DNA from: an uncultured Candidatus Saccharibacteria bacterium
GTDB taxonomy: Bacteria > Patescibacteriota > Saccharimonadia > Saccharimonadales > Saccharimonadaceae
Assembly: GCA_946222005.1 (NCBI GenBank)
Contig: CAMIHP010000003.1
Location: 76,738 to 140,737 of the forward strand
Length of the DNA stretch: 64,000 nucleotides
Direction: 5' to 3'
Numbering within the stretch: the first letter of the stretch is position 1; every line of letters begins with the position of its first letter. The notes under the pieces are model-generated. The model searched no databases and was not told the origin of the DNA. It saw only the letters and a program-made list of their open reading frames with translations. Made by a program: the position numbers and the translations under genes. Positions 26,178-34,504 of the stretch are shown piece after piece.

Positions 26178-27305
26178 CTACTTGCGGTGCGCTGCGCCGA
26201 TTGCTTCGCTAATAGAGACGTAGTCGTCCCGGTCGAGCAGCTCCACCAAGCCTTCGTTGATGTCGCCCACGACCTGTGGCCCTTCAAACATCAGCGCCGT
26301 CACCAGCGCGACGAGACTCGCGCCGGCCCGGATCTTTTCGTACGCATCCTCCGCCGTAAAGACACCGCCCACACCAATGATGACAAAGCGATCGCCATAC
26401 AGTGCATACGTCTTGTGGATAAGCCGCGTGGTAATGGCCTGAGCTGGCTGGCCACTAAGGCTACCGGGAGTATCGTCGGGCAAGACACTTGGGTCAGTGA
26501 GCTTGCTGCGATCTTTGACGAGGTTGCCGATCGTCAGACCCGCGACATTATGCTTATCGATAATGGAGAGTAGTTTGGCAAACTGCGTCCACGTTTTATC
26601 CGTTGGCATTTTGATAAAGACTGGGCGCGAGAGCTTCAACTCATCCACCGCAGTGAGGAGCTTCTTGAGGCGAGCGGGTGTGGTAAAGGGCTCGCCGCCA
26701 TAAGCATTAGGACAGGAGATATTAATCTCGTACAGTGGTGCGCAACCAGCTTCTTCAAGCTGGCGAAGGCTGTCGCAGTAGTCGGCAATCGCTTGCTTGG
26801 GGCGGACTTGCTTGGGGCTGTTTGTCTTGGCTACGGATACGCTGAGCGGAAAGTCGCGCCAGACCCGTGGTGAGTAGCTGCGGATCTGCTCGATCGCCTT
26901 GGCGACGCCGCGATTGGCCAGGCCAACATTCACGACAATCGACTGCTCGCTAGCCAAGCGACGAAACCACGGCTTGGGGTTACCCTCACAAGGTACGGCC
27001 GTTACTGAGCCACCAATCTCAAAGCCGCAGCCGATTTTCTTTGCCACAGAGGGCAGATCAAAATCTTTATCCAGCCCAGCAGACAGGCCAATGGGATTAA
27101 CAAAGTTAAGGCCAAGAATAGTCTGCTCGAGGCGAGGATTCTTATAACGCCAGCCACTAAGGAGCTGCTCGCCCCGGATGGCATGCAGTGCCCGCGCTGT
27201 CCAGAGCATCGACTGGTGCGCTGCATCGGGCTGCCGCCGGAAGAGAAACGGCTTGGCAACTTTGGCATAGCCTTTGCGGCTCATTTTTCTGATTGTGCGC
27301 CCCAT
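26178..27305 (-). CDS. pyrD: Dihydroorotate dehydrogenase
   Basis: 375 residues, FMN-binding TIM barrel oxidising dihydroorotate to orotate. The N-terminal extension and LSGQPAQAITTRLI with IGVGGVFTAEDAYEKIRAGA are of class 2 type, but the catalytic-loop motif is NISCPNAYGG, with a Cys where class 2 enzymes normally have Ser. No other pyrimidine gene is in the window, and pyrH is missing from its usual place. It follows serS with no gap. Enzyme family is sure; the electron acceptor and class are not. Confidence 0.9.
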   Translation of the reverse strand: MGRTIRKMSRKGYAKVAKPFLFRRQPDAAHQSMLWTARALHAIRGEQLLSGWRYKNPRLEQTILGLNFVNPIGLSAGLDKDFDLPSVAKKIGCGFEIGGSVTAVPCEGNPKPWFRRLASEQSIVVNVGLANRGVAKAIEQIRSYSPRVWRDFPLSVSVAKTNSPKQVRPKQAIADYCDSLRQLEEAGCAPLYEINISCPNAYGGEPFTTPARLKKLLTAVDELKLSRPVFIKMPTDKTWTQFAKLLSIIDKHNVAGLTIGNLVKDRSKLTDPSVLPDDTPGSLSGQPAQAITTRLIHKTYALYGDRFVIIGVGGVFTAEDAYEKIRAGASLVALVTALMFEGPQVVGDINEGLVELLDRDDYVSISEAIGAAHRK

Positions 27306-28550
27306 CTAGAGTACCTCCCTATTGTTCAGATATGGCTGCAGCACCGTTGGCACGCGGAGCTGGCCATCTGTTGTTTGATAATTCTCGATAATTGCTACCA
27401 GTGCGCGAGCCAGGCTCACTGCCGTACCGTTGAGGGTATGCACTACCTGGAGTGATCCATCGGTCCGGCGGACGCGGATACCGAGGTTGCGCGCCTGGAA
27501 GTCAGTGCAGTTGCTGCAGCTGGTGAGCTCGCGGTAGGCACCATCAACAGGCGACCAGTACTCGATGTCATACTTCTTGGCGGCTGGCGCACCGAGATCC
27601 CCCGCCGCGATATTGACCACATGATACGGCACGCCCAGGCTTTGCCAAATCTCCTCCTCTAGCGCGAGGATTTTCTCGTGCATCTGAGCCGACTGCTCGG
27701 GCAAGCAATAGATATACATTTCGAGTTTGTTGAATTGATGCACCCGGAAGAGCCCGCGGCTAAACTTCCCGGCAGCGCCAGCCTCTTTGCGGTAGCAAGG
27801 GCTGTAGCCAGCATAGAGCAGTGGCAAGTCCTTCTCGCTTAGGATCTCATCGGCATGGAAGCCCGTCAGTGGTGCCTCAGCTGTGCCAATGAGCATGGTG
27901 TCTTCGCCCTCAATAAAGTACTCGTTGCTCTCCTTATCGCTCTTGGGCGCAAAGCCCGAGCCACGCGCCACGCGGCCACTCACCATGTGCGGCACTGTCA
28001 TGGGGCGGAAGCCTTTACTCACGAGGAAATTAAGGGCATATTGGTAGATGGCATTCTCAAGCAGCATGAGGTCGCCCAGCACATAATAAAACTTCGTGCC
28101 AGCCACCTTGACACCACGCTCGAAGTCGAGCCAACCCCGGCTTGTGGCGAAGTCGAGGTGATCTTTGGCCGACTCACGTCGCTCGCCCCACTGCTTAATC
28201 TCCACACTGTCTGCCTCGCCGCCCAGTGGGACGTCTGACAGAGTGATATTTGGCACTGCCTCTAACTGAGCAAAAAAGTTGTTCTCTACGGTGCGCAGCT
28301 CCTCTTCCAGCGTGGCGAGCTCGGCTTTGAGCGCCTTGCCTGTAGCGATGAGTTCTTGGCTTGGCTTGCCACCCTTCATCTGAGCGGCTGTCTCGTTGCG
28401 CGTGGTGCGCACAGCATCCACCCGCTGCTGAAGCTCCCGGCGCCGGTCGTCGCACGCGAGAAGCGCTGCGATGGACACCTCATAGCCCTTATGGCGCGCT
28501 ACTGCCTGCACCTCGTCGGCATGCGCGCGAATATAACGAATATCTAACAT
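27306..28550 (-). CDS. serS: Seryl-tRNA synthetase
   Basis: 414 residues. The N-terminal coiled-coil arm (about 25-110) that grips the tRNA-Ser variable arm is followed by the class II core: motif 2 CYRKEAGAAGKFSRGLFRVHQF split over about 257-280 and motif 3 NGTAVSLARALVAIIEN. A TATAAT at 28557-28562 lies six bases before the ATG, so the serS-pyrD-unknown operon probably begins with a leaderless message. Confidence 0.97.
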   Translation of the reverse strand: MLDIRYIRAHADEVQAVARHKGYEVSIAALLACDDRRRELQQRVDAVRTTRNETAAQMKGGKPSQELIATGKALKAELATLEEELRTVENNFFAQLEAVPNITLSDVPLGGEADSVEIKQWGERRESAKDHLDFATSRGWLDFERGVKVAGTKFYYVLGDLMLLENAIYQYALNFLVSKGFRPMTVPHMVSGRVARGSGFAPKSDKESNEYFIEGEDTMLIGTAEAPLTGFHADEILSEKDLPLLYAGYSPCYRKEAGAAGKFSRGLFRVHQFNKLEMYIYCLPEQSAQMHEKILALEEEIWQSLGVPYHVVNIAAGDLGAPAAKKYDIEYWSPVDGAYRELTSCSNCTDFQARNLGIRVRRTDGSLQVVHTLNGTAVSLARALVAIIENYQTTDGQLRVPTVLQPYLNNREVL

Positions 28551-28737
28551 AACTATATTATATCAGATACCACGCCAAGCGTAATGGCAATTTGTTCGAT
28601 AAAACTTCCGGGCGCAGCACCTACTCGGTCGGGATATAATCGGGCATCGATCCCGGCCAGTTAACCTCCTATTTTTTGACCTTACCCCCTGCTCGCAAGC
28701 GTACTATCGGCTGGTATTTCTGGCTATTTATCTAAGC

Positions 28738-28766
28738 ACAGAACCAGCTATGATAGCTGGTTCTGT
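28738..28766. terminator. Perfect hairpin between the collagen-like gene and serS
   Basis: ACAGAACCAGCTAT (28738-28751) pairs with its complement (28753-28766) through a one-base centre. It lies just after the stop of the collagen-like gene on the minus strand; T tracts on either side are poor, so the terminator role is likely but not certain. Confidence 0.55.
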
Positions 28767-28791
28767 AGGGGCTGGTAGTGAGCTGCCGAGC

Positions 28792-30321
28792 TTAGTCTGA
28801 TATCTTGACGATGCTGAGGCTTGCATCAGTGATGTTTGCGTCTTGGCCAGCCGAGTAGATAACAAGCTTGAGTGGTGTTCCGGCCGTTACCCGCATCAGG
28901 CGAGTGTATGGCATGGTAAAGCGGTAGCCTTGTTGGTTGTTGCTCCACACCCCTTCTGGGGTATCGCGAGCCGTGTCGTTGACAGCCTGGTATACACCAC
29001 GTGCTGACGATGTATCGTTCAAGCGAATCCGCGATTGGATGAGGTAGACACCATCGCTTGGTGCAATGTACGATTTGCTCCCGGCATCCCACGACCCGCC
29101 ACCGTTGTTTGTCACGACGGTCTTGAGTGGCACTGGCGCAAAGGTATCCTTAGCAATCGTTGCAGCCGTCACGCCGCCATTACCATTGCCAAGCGTTGCT
29201 GTAAAGATGGTCATCTGGGGGAGGCTCTTCCATTCCATGTCACAGTTTGCTGCCGACTTCTTCGACAATATTTGGCCAACCGTGCCACCCGCAGGCACAG
29301 TGCTACCTGCAAAGGTAAGACCGAGCTGAGATGTGCCGTTGCCTGTGACAGTCATATTTGGTGAGCATGGCTGAGTGCTGTTGGTAACATTAATCGTTGC
29401 GTTGGTGCCATCCTGGCCTTTGGGTCCAGTAGCACCTTGCTGCCCCTGGATACCTTGGGCACCTTGTGGGCCGGGCTGACCAGCATCACCCTTTTCGCCC
29501 TTGAGGTCGGTATAAGCAATGAGGTTTTGCCAGGCTGTTTCGCCAGTGTAGCGCCACTGGATGTAGAGCGTGCCCTTTTGGAGCTCGATTGTTCGGCCAT
29601 CGGCACCTGCTGGGCCAGTTTGACCTTGTGGGCCTTGTGGGCCGGGCTGGCCTGGTTGGCCTGGTTGCCCCTGTGGCCCAGTGTCTCCTTGGTCACCCTT
29701 CGGGCCGGGTACGCCTTTTTCTCCTTGTGCGCCAGGTGCACCCTGCTCGCCTTTGGCACCTGTGTCGCCTTTCGGGCCAGCATCGCCCTTCTCACCCTTC
29801 TCGCCTTTTTCACCATTTTTGCCGTCTTTGCCATCTTTGCCGGGCTCGCCTTTGTCACCTTTTTCGCCCTTGTCGCCCTTAGCGGCCGATGCACCGTCTT
29901 TGCCATTGGCCCCGTTTGCACCGTCCTTACCGTTGGCACCATTCGCGCCGTTTGCGCCATTCTTGCCAGCTGCACCACGAGCACCATCGCGGCCGCGTGC
30001 ACCATCTGCACCATCACGGCCATTGGCACCGTCTGCACCTCGTGCGCCGCTCGCTCCGGCTTCGCCGCGTGCACCCTGCTCGCCTTTGGCGCCACGCAAG
30101 TCCTCGACCGAGGCAATATCGTGCCACGCGCCATTCATAAATTGCCACTGGATCTTCCCATCATGCTGGCGCAAACTCACTTGGTCTGGCCGCACACCCT
30201 TGAAGCTACTATTGTAGCCCCATGGCCACCACCACCAGAGCAATATAATGATGATTAATAATATCCCAAACAAGACAAATACAAGCGAACGACTTGCAAA
30301 TTTTTTGCGGTGTTCATTCAT
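28792..30321 (-). CDS. Membrane-anchored collagen-like surface protein
   Basis: 509 residues. One transmembrane helix (about 13-35) anchors an external region with about 50 Gly-X-Y triplets (roughly 75-235, broken once), a short module, about 10 more triplets, and a C-terminal ~180-residue domain with a jelly-roll, C1q/BclA-like look (YIAPSDGVYLIQSRIRLND). A ~25-residue module (KIQWQFMNGAWHD and YIQWRYTGETAWQN) occurs before each collagen block. Triplets shift from GAN/GAR to GEK and then GPQ types. Likely a trimeric stalk exposed on the cell surface. AGGGG lies seven bases before the ATG. Confidence 0.92.
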   Translation of the reverse strand: MNEHRKKFASRSLVFVLFGILLIIIILLWWWWPWGYNSSFKGVRPDQVSLRQHDGKIQWQFMNGAWHDIASVEDLRGAKGEQGARGEAGASGARGADGANGRDGADGARGRDGARGAAGKNGANGANGANGKDGANGANGKDGASAAKGDKGEKGDKGEPGKDGKDGKNGEKGEKGEKGDAGPKGDTGAKGEQGAPGAQGEKGVPGPKGDQGDTGPQGQPGQPGQPGPQGPQGQTGPAGADGRTIELQKGTLYIQWRYTGETAWQNLIAYTDLKGEKGDAGQPGPQGAQGIQGQQGATGPKGQDGTNATINVTNSTQPCSPNMTVTGNGTSQLGLTFAGSTVPAGGTVGQILSKKSAANCDMEWKSLPQMTIFTATLGNGNGGVTAATIAKDTFAPVPLKTVVTNNGGGSWDAGSKSYIAPSDGVYLIQSRIRLNDTSSARGVYQAVNDTARDTPEGVWSNNQQGYRFTMPYTRLMRVTAGTPLKLVIYSAGQDANITDASLSIVKISD

Positions 30322-30482
30322 AGCTATACCCCTATTTATACCCTTTTGTCTGATTATAGCACAAGCATTATAAAATTAAAGAGTAATAGCTTCTCGGCCT
30401 TCGAGGCTTGGCTATTTTGGGTCGATTCTCTCGCGCTACCCCTGTTAGATTTACAGTAGTACTCCTCTTAGCTAGCCAAAAA

Positions 30483-30510
30483 ACCCGCTTTGCCTACCAC
30501 AGCAAAGCGG
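30483..30510 (-). terminator. Strong terminator of the ABC exporter operon
   Basis: CCCGCTTTGC (30483-30492) pairs with GCAAAGCGGG (30501-30510); on the minus strand it is followed by TTTTTTGG. It lies 28 bases after the permease stop. Confidence 0.9.
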
Positions 30511-30537
30511 GCTTGAGATTCTTCGTAGCTATGCAGA

Positions 30538-31893
30538 TTACTCTGTGCGCAGTGCTTCGATTGGGTCGAGCTTGGCAGCCTTGCGGCTTGGCAGCCAGCC
30601 AGCAATGATCGCTACCAGCATCAGGCCAGCCACTACTGCAGCAGCATGCTCTGGTACAAAGACGAGGAGCTTATGATCGCCAAAGCCGAGCTTCTCCGAG
30701 ATAACTGGGTTGAGTGCCACACCAGCGCCCCACGCACCCAGCACACCCAGCGCACCACCCAGCAGACCGACCCAAGCAGCCTCGTAGCGGAACAAGCGGC
30801 CAATATCGCGCCGGCTAGCACCGAGTGCCTTCATCAGGCCAATCTGCTGCGTCCGCTCTAGCACCGAGATGTACTGCGTGTTGACAATGCCAAAAATACT
30901 CACAATCAGCGCTAGCCCACCAAAGCCCAGCACAACCCCCTGCAAAATATCGACGAAGCGAAAGAGCGTCTGCTGCAGATCCTTGGCGGTGGCTGCGGTG
31001 TAGCCATCTTTCTCGAGGGACTTCTTGGCAGCCTCAGCATCCTGCTTGGCAACTGCGGTGGCAGACATGTACTTTTGGTATTGGCTCGTACCCTTAGTAC
31101 TGTAGTCACTCAGCTCGCGGGCTACTTTGGCATTAATCCCAATGCCGCGCATTGCTTGGGTTTGGTCGGCCGATTTGCGCGTCACGGCCGCAATGGTAAA
31201 GGTCTTGTGCAGCTCCTTGCCATTAATCAGCTCATTCACCCCAGCCTGCCCCTTCTCAGCAAAGACCTGGCCAAGCGTTGCTTCGTCGATCTTCTGTGGC
31301 ATTTGCACCACTGTGACAGTCAGCTGCTTACCCACCATTTGGGCAGGCGATTGCCCCAGCGCCTCGGCATAGCTCTCGGGGATGACGGCTTCGCCAGCCG
31401 CGAGCTCAGTACCCTTGCCCAGCTGTTTGCCAGCCACGACTTCAGCCGCGAGCGCACCATCAAAGACACTCACATCACTGCTGTATTTCTTGTCTTTCTT
31501 GGCTGCAAAGCTTACATATTTGGGCTGGAGCTGATAGACTGGCCTCACTTTCTCGAGGTCGGTGCGGGCCGTGAGCTTATCAATGTCTTTTTGGGTTAAG
31601 GCTTTATAATCATTGCCATAGCGGTTGATACTATCAGGATTATACTCACGCAGGTCAGCCTGCTGGCCCGATTGTGCCCCGATGAGTCGCTTATCTTTAA
31701 CGACAAACACCGCCTTGGCATCAATATTACTGCTAATCAGCCGGTCAATATACTGGCGTGCACCCTCGCCCGCCATCAAGCTCGCCATAATGGCGAAGCC
31801 GCCCACCGCGATAGCGATACTGGTAAGCAGGGTACGCATCTTGGCTCGCCGTAGGTTGCGGCCAGCGCGGCGAATGATATCGGTCGTCTTCAT
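30538..31893 (-). CDS. MacB/FtsX-type ABC transporter permease
   Basis: 451 residues. An N-terminal helix (about 22-43), a large external MacB periplasmic core-like domain (about 45-290) and three C-terminal helices of the FtsX domain (VSIFGIVNTQYISVLERTQQ, GLMKALGASRRDIGRLF, WLPSRKAAKLDPIEALRTE parts). With the ATPase gene two bases upstream it forms a type VII ABC exporter or mechanotransmission complex. Substrate unknown; may move peptides, lipoproteins or antibiotics out of the membrane. Confidence 0.92.
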   Translation of the reverse strand: MKTTDIIRRAGRNLRRAKMRTLLTSIAIAVGGFAIMASLMAGEGARQYIDRLISSNIDAKAVFVVKDKRLIGAQSGQQADLREYNPDSINRYGNDYKALTQKDIDKLTARTDLEKVRPVYQLQPKYVSFAAKKDKKYSSDVSVFDGALAAEVVAGKQLGKGTELAAGEAVIPESYAEALGQSPAQMVGKQLTVTVVQMPQKIDEATLGQVFAEKGQAGVNELINGKELHKTFTIAAVTRKSADQTQAMRGIGINAKVARELSDYSTKGTSQYQKYMSATAVAKQDAEAAKKSLEKDGYTAATAKDLQQTLFRFVDILQGVVLGFGGLALIVSIFGIVNTQYISVLERTQQIGLMKALGASRRDIGRLFRYEAAWVGLLGGALGVLGAWGAGVALNPVISEKLGFGDHKLLVFVPEHAAAVVAGLMLVAIIAGWLPSRKAAKLDPIEALRTE

Positions 31894-31895
31894 GG

Positions 31896-32738
31896 TTAGT
31901 CTGCCCTCCTTGGTGTTGGCTTGGTGGTTGTTGATTTGGCTTTTGCAGTAGCACTTGTGGCTTTTTTCGTTGTTTTCTTGGGTGGCGTGGCAGGTGCTAC
32001 GGCTTTGGCTGGGCGGCGAGTTGGCGCTTTTTTAGCCTTGGGAGAGGCTGTTGCCTTATCATCCATAGCGCTGTCGTGATCAATCGCCCCATCTTTGATG
32101 CGAATAATACGCTGGCAGCGCTGCGCCAGATCCTCGTCGTGTGTGACGATGATGAGCGTGGCACCATGCTCCTTGGCGTAACGAAATAGCAAGTCTTCCA
32201 CTACTGCAGAAGTTGCTGAGTCGAGATTGCCCGTCGGCTCGTCGGCAAAGAGAATCTGCGGCTCAGCAGCAATTGCTCGAGCGATCGCTAGGCGCTGCTT
32301 TTGCCCACCACTGAGGTCCTTGGCCCGCGCTTTGATCTTATCCTCCAGGCCAACTGCCTCGAGCGCCGCCACAATACGCCGCTTACGCTGACTGCGCGGC
32401 ACACCTGCGGTCTCGAGCGACAGACTCACATTGTCGTAGCAACTCTCGCCGCCCTCCACAAAGAAACTCTGGAAAATGAAACCCATCGTCCGCGCCCGAA
32501 AGCGGTCGGTCGCCTTGCGCTTGAGCCGCAAGATATCTTCATCATTGATGATCACCTCACCCTGCTGCGGCTTATCCAGGCCAGAGATGGCGTGCATCAG
32601 CGTGGACTTGCCCGAACCCGACTTGCCCAGCACTGCTACGCTCGACCCCTCCTCGATTGCAAGGCTTACGTCCTTGAGGGCGGTGAAGGTGTTTTTCTTC
32701 TTGCCGTAGACTTTGGTAATGTTTTTTATTTCGATCAT
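31896..32738 (-). CDS. MacB/LolD-type ABC transporter ATP-binding protein with histone-H1-like tail
   Basis: 280 residues. Walker A GKSGSGKST (about 38-46), signature LSGGQKQR, Walker B ILFADEPTGNLD, H-loop VTHD: a LolD/MacB family ATPase. The last ~50 residues are a Lys/Ala/Pro/Thr tail (APTRRPAKAVAPATPPKK and similar), resembling histone H1 C-termini and absent from ordinary family members. The start at 32738 has GGAGG five bases upstream, so the longer frame to 32771 is not used. It is partner to the permease that follows. Confidence 0.92.
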   Translation of the reverse strand: MIEIKNITKVYGKKKNTFTALKDVSLAIEEGSSVAVLGKSGSGKSTLMHAISGLDKPQQGEVIINDEDILRLKRKATDRFRARTMGFIFQSFFVEGGESCYDNVSLSLETAGVPRSQRKRRIVAALEAVGLEDKIKARAKDLSGGQKQRLAIARAIAAEPQILFADEPTGNLDSATSAVVEDLLFRYAKEHGATLIIVTHDEDLAQRCQRIIRIKDGAIDHDSAMDDKATASPKAKKAPTRRPAKAVAPATPPKKTTKKATSATAKAKSTTTKPTPRRAD

Positions 32739-33075
32739 TGCGCCTCCATAAGCTGCTAATGTTAATAGCAATTATACCTCAATCACCCAGCGAGAGCAAA
32801 CGAAGTGAACAACATTGCAATGTTTTTTCTAGCACTTCAGAAGCAAAATTATAACAAAGCTGAATCTAGAAACCTTGCATATATGAACTAATACTCCCCC
32901 CTACTTCATCTGGGTAGAGTACAAAAACGCGTTGCCATAAAAACACCGCTATACTCATTCAAACGAAACGCCAAACGATCTTGAGCATGATCTCTAGAAG
33001 GCCGATGTCTTCAAAAAAGATTCACTCCCCTGCTCAATAGGACGTGAGGTACGTCTGAAAACAAGCATGGAGAAA
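32739..33075. other. Intergenic region between uppP and the ABC exporter
   Basis: No coding sequence. A/T-rich near the ABC genes. It contains GACGT/ACGTC and other small hairpins near 33040-33055 and two 10-mers (ACTTCATCTG at 32903-32912 and AGGCCGATGT at 32999-33008) that recur in the same order at 59500-59554 near rpsH. Confidence 0.4.
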
Positions 33076-33909
33076 TTACACTGGTGCCAACGCACCCACT
33101 GCAAGTAGGATGATGAGTAGTGTACTCAGCGCCAAGCGGTAGGCGACGAACTTATCAAATGAGTTACTCGAAACAAAGCGCAGCAGCCACGAGATCGCCA
33201 CATACCCCACCACAAAGGATATGATAATCCCCAGTATCATCTGTGGCCAGCCAATTAAGCGGCCAATCTGGTGCGACTGCGTCACGGCCTCTAGCCCACC
33301 TGCTGCCATCAATGCCGGAATCCCTAGGAAGAAGCTCATCCGTGTGGCAGTCGTGCGGTCGATATCGCGGAATAGCCCCGAGGCAATCGTCGCACCCGAG
33401 CGCGACACCCCCGGGATGAGTGACAAGCACTGCATCAGGCCCATTGCCATAGCATCGCGCCAGGTGAGGTTGCGCTCATGGCGTGTCTCGCGCCCCCGGC
33501 GGTCGGCCAAAAACAGTACAATGCTCCAAATCATCAGCCCAGCCGCGACAAACCACAGGCCGCGCAGCACCGTCTCGATCGTATCCTTCAGGAGTAGCCC
33601 CACCACCGCAATTGGCAGCGAGCCAATGATGACATACCACCCCATTCGGTAGTGAAACGTCCGCGCCCGAGGGTTCACCACGCCAGCACACCATGCCGAG
33701 GCAATGCGCCAAATGTCCTGCCAGAAATAGACAATTGCCGCAGCAATCGCCCCAATCTGCACTACCGCCGTAAAGGCGACAAGCCCCGGGTCACTCACCG
33801 AGTAGCCCAGCAACTTCTCTACCAGCATCAAGTGACCCGTACTCGAGATGGGCAAAAACTCAGTAATTCCCTCGACAATGCCAAGAATAATAATATGAAG
33901 CCAATCCAT
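33076..33909 (-). CDS. uppP: Undecaprenyl-diphosphate phosphatase
   Basis: 277 residues, BacA/UppP family, seven or eight helices. Conserved catalytic motifs are EGITEFLPISSTGHL (about 13-27) and SLIPGVSRSGATI (about 161-173). It regenerates the undecaprenyl-phosphate carrier for peptidoglycan and surface glycans, complementing uppS in this window. AAGGA precedes the ATG. No clear terminator follows. Confidence 0.96.
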   Translation of the reverse strand: MDWLHIIILGIVEGITEFLPISSTGHLMLVEKLLGYSVSDPGLVAFTAVVQIGAIAAAIVYFWQDIWRIASAWCAGVVNPRARTFHYRMGWYVIIGSLPIAVVGLLLKDTIETVLRGLWFVAAGLMIWSIVLFLADRRGRETRHERNLTWRDAMAMGLMQCLSLIPGVSRSGATIASGLFRDIDRTTATRMSFFLGIPALMAAGGLEAVTQSHQIGRLIGWPQMILGIIISFVVGYVAISWLLRFVSSNSFDKFVAYRLALSTLLIILLAVGALAPV

Positions 33910-34058
33910 AATGTGTTTTCCTTATGTCTCGTACCAAGTATACCAAGTTCGCCACAAAGCACCAAGCCGGAAATAAAAAATAGTGATCACGCCAGTTTGT
34001 ATCTAAAAGCCACGCACGATTGTTGACAGTGATATTTTGGGACTCGAGCTGGCAAAAT

Positions 34059-34087
34059 TTGACACAGGGTTCATATATTGATATATA
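34059..34087 (+). promoter_or_regulatory. Near-consensus promoter of a small-peptide transcription unit
   Basis: A perfect TTGACA (34059-34064), 17-bp spacer and TATATA (34082-34087). A second TTGACA lies at 34023-34028. Confidence 0.8.
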
Positions 34088-34098
34088 TATTAACTTTT

Positions 34099-34172
34099 GC
34101 TCGAAGTTTGGTTACAAGGGCAAGAGTTGCCCTTTGCTTCGAGCTCACTTTCTGAGAGAGGAGGTGAGAAAG
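34099..34172 (+). promoter_or_regulatory. Structured leader of the 30-residue peptide gene
   Basis: GCTCGAAG (34099-34106) pairs with CTTCGAGC (34137-34144), enclosing an 8-bp inner stem (AAGGGCAA 34116-34123 with TTGCCCTT 34127-34134). Immediately after, CTCAC and GTGAG flank the GAGAGGAGG Shine-Dalgarno, so the ribosome site could be folded away. This may control translation. Confidence 0.6.
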
Positions 34173-34265
34173 ATGGAAGACGTTCTTGTCCACGGACTTG
34201 GAATAGGCGGCATCATTCTGATGCTGATCGTCATCACTATGTGCGCCGGAGACATCGAAGATTAA
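34173..34265 (+). CDS. 30-residue hydrophobic peptide
   Basis: A short gene with a very strong Shine-Dalgarno (GAGGAGGTGAG, nine bases before ATG), a consensus promoter and its own terminator, so expression is likely. The peptide has acidic ends (MEDVL, AGDIED) around one hydrophobic core (GIGGIILMLIVITM, about 10-23) and a single Cys, so it probably inserts in or crosses the membrane. It resembles type I toxin or small regulatory membrane peptides in size only; no homologue is recognised. Confidence 0.6.
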   Translation: MEDVLVHGLGIGGIILMLIVITMCAGDIED

Positions 34266-34281
34266 GGGTTCCCAGCCCATC

Positions 34282-34386
34282 AACATAGCTCACTAGAATC
34301 ATCTCAATCTGATCGCAGTGCATGTCTTGCACTCTCGGGTTGAGATATATCCGGGTTCAGTTTGAGTATGGTTGGTGGGCTATGTT
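34282..34386 (+). ncRNA. Structured 3' untranslated RNA after the small peptide gene
   Basis: AACATAGC (34282-34289) pairs with GCTATGTT (34379-34386), closing a domain with ATCTCAA/TTGAGAT (34301-34307 with 34340-34346) and an inner hairpin GTGCA/TGCAC (34318-34322 with 34328-34332). The nesting of three exact stems in 105 nt suggests a folded RNA, possibly an independent function of this transcript. Confidence 0.5.
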
Positions 34387-34419
34387 CTTAGCAGACTTGT
34401 TTTTTGTTCTTGCACCAAG

Positions 34420-34448
34420 AAGCGACCACTATGAGAGAGTGGCCGCTT
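34420..34448 (+). terminator. Terminator of the small-peptide unit
   Basis: AAGCGACCACT (34420-34430) pairs with AGTGGCCGCTT (34438-34448) with one internal mismatch, followed by GTTTGTTGTTG. Confidence 0.7.
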
Positions 34449-34504
34449 GTTTGTTGTTGCAAAAGAAAGGTTGAGATATAGCTACGCGCTGGGGCGAGCG
34501 AGCT

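Noticed and set aside
28640..28680. AGGAGG on the minus strand upstream of the collagen-like gene's region as start of a small gene
   Set aside because: The nearest ATG is 17 bases away and the frame has only eight codons.
29437..30258. Long plus-strand frames opposite the collagen-like gene
   Set aside because: They are mirror frames caused by the Gly-X-Y codon pattern of the real gene.
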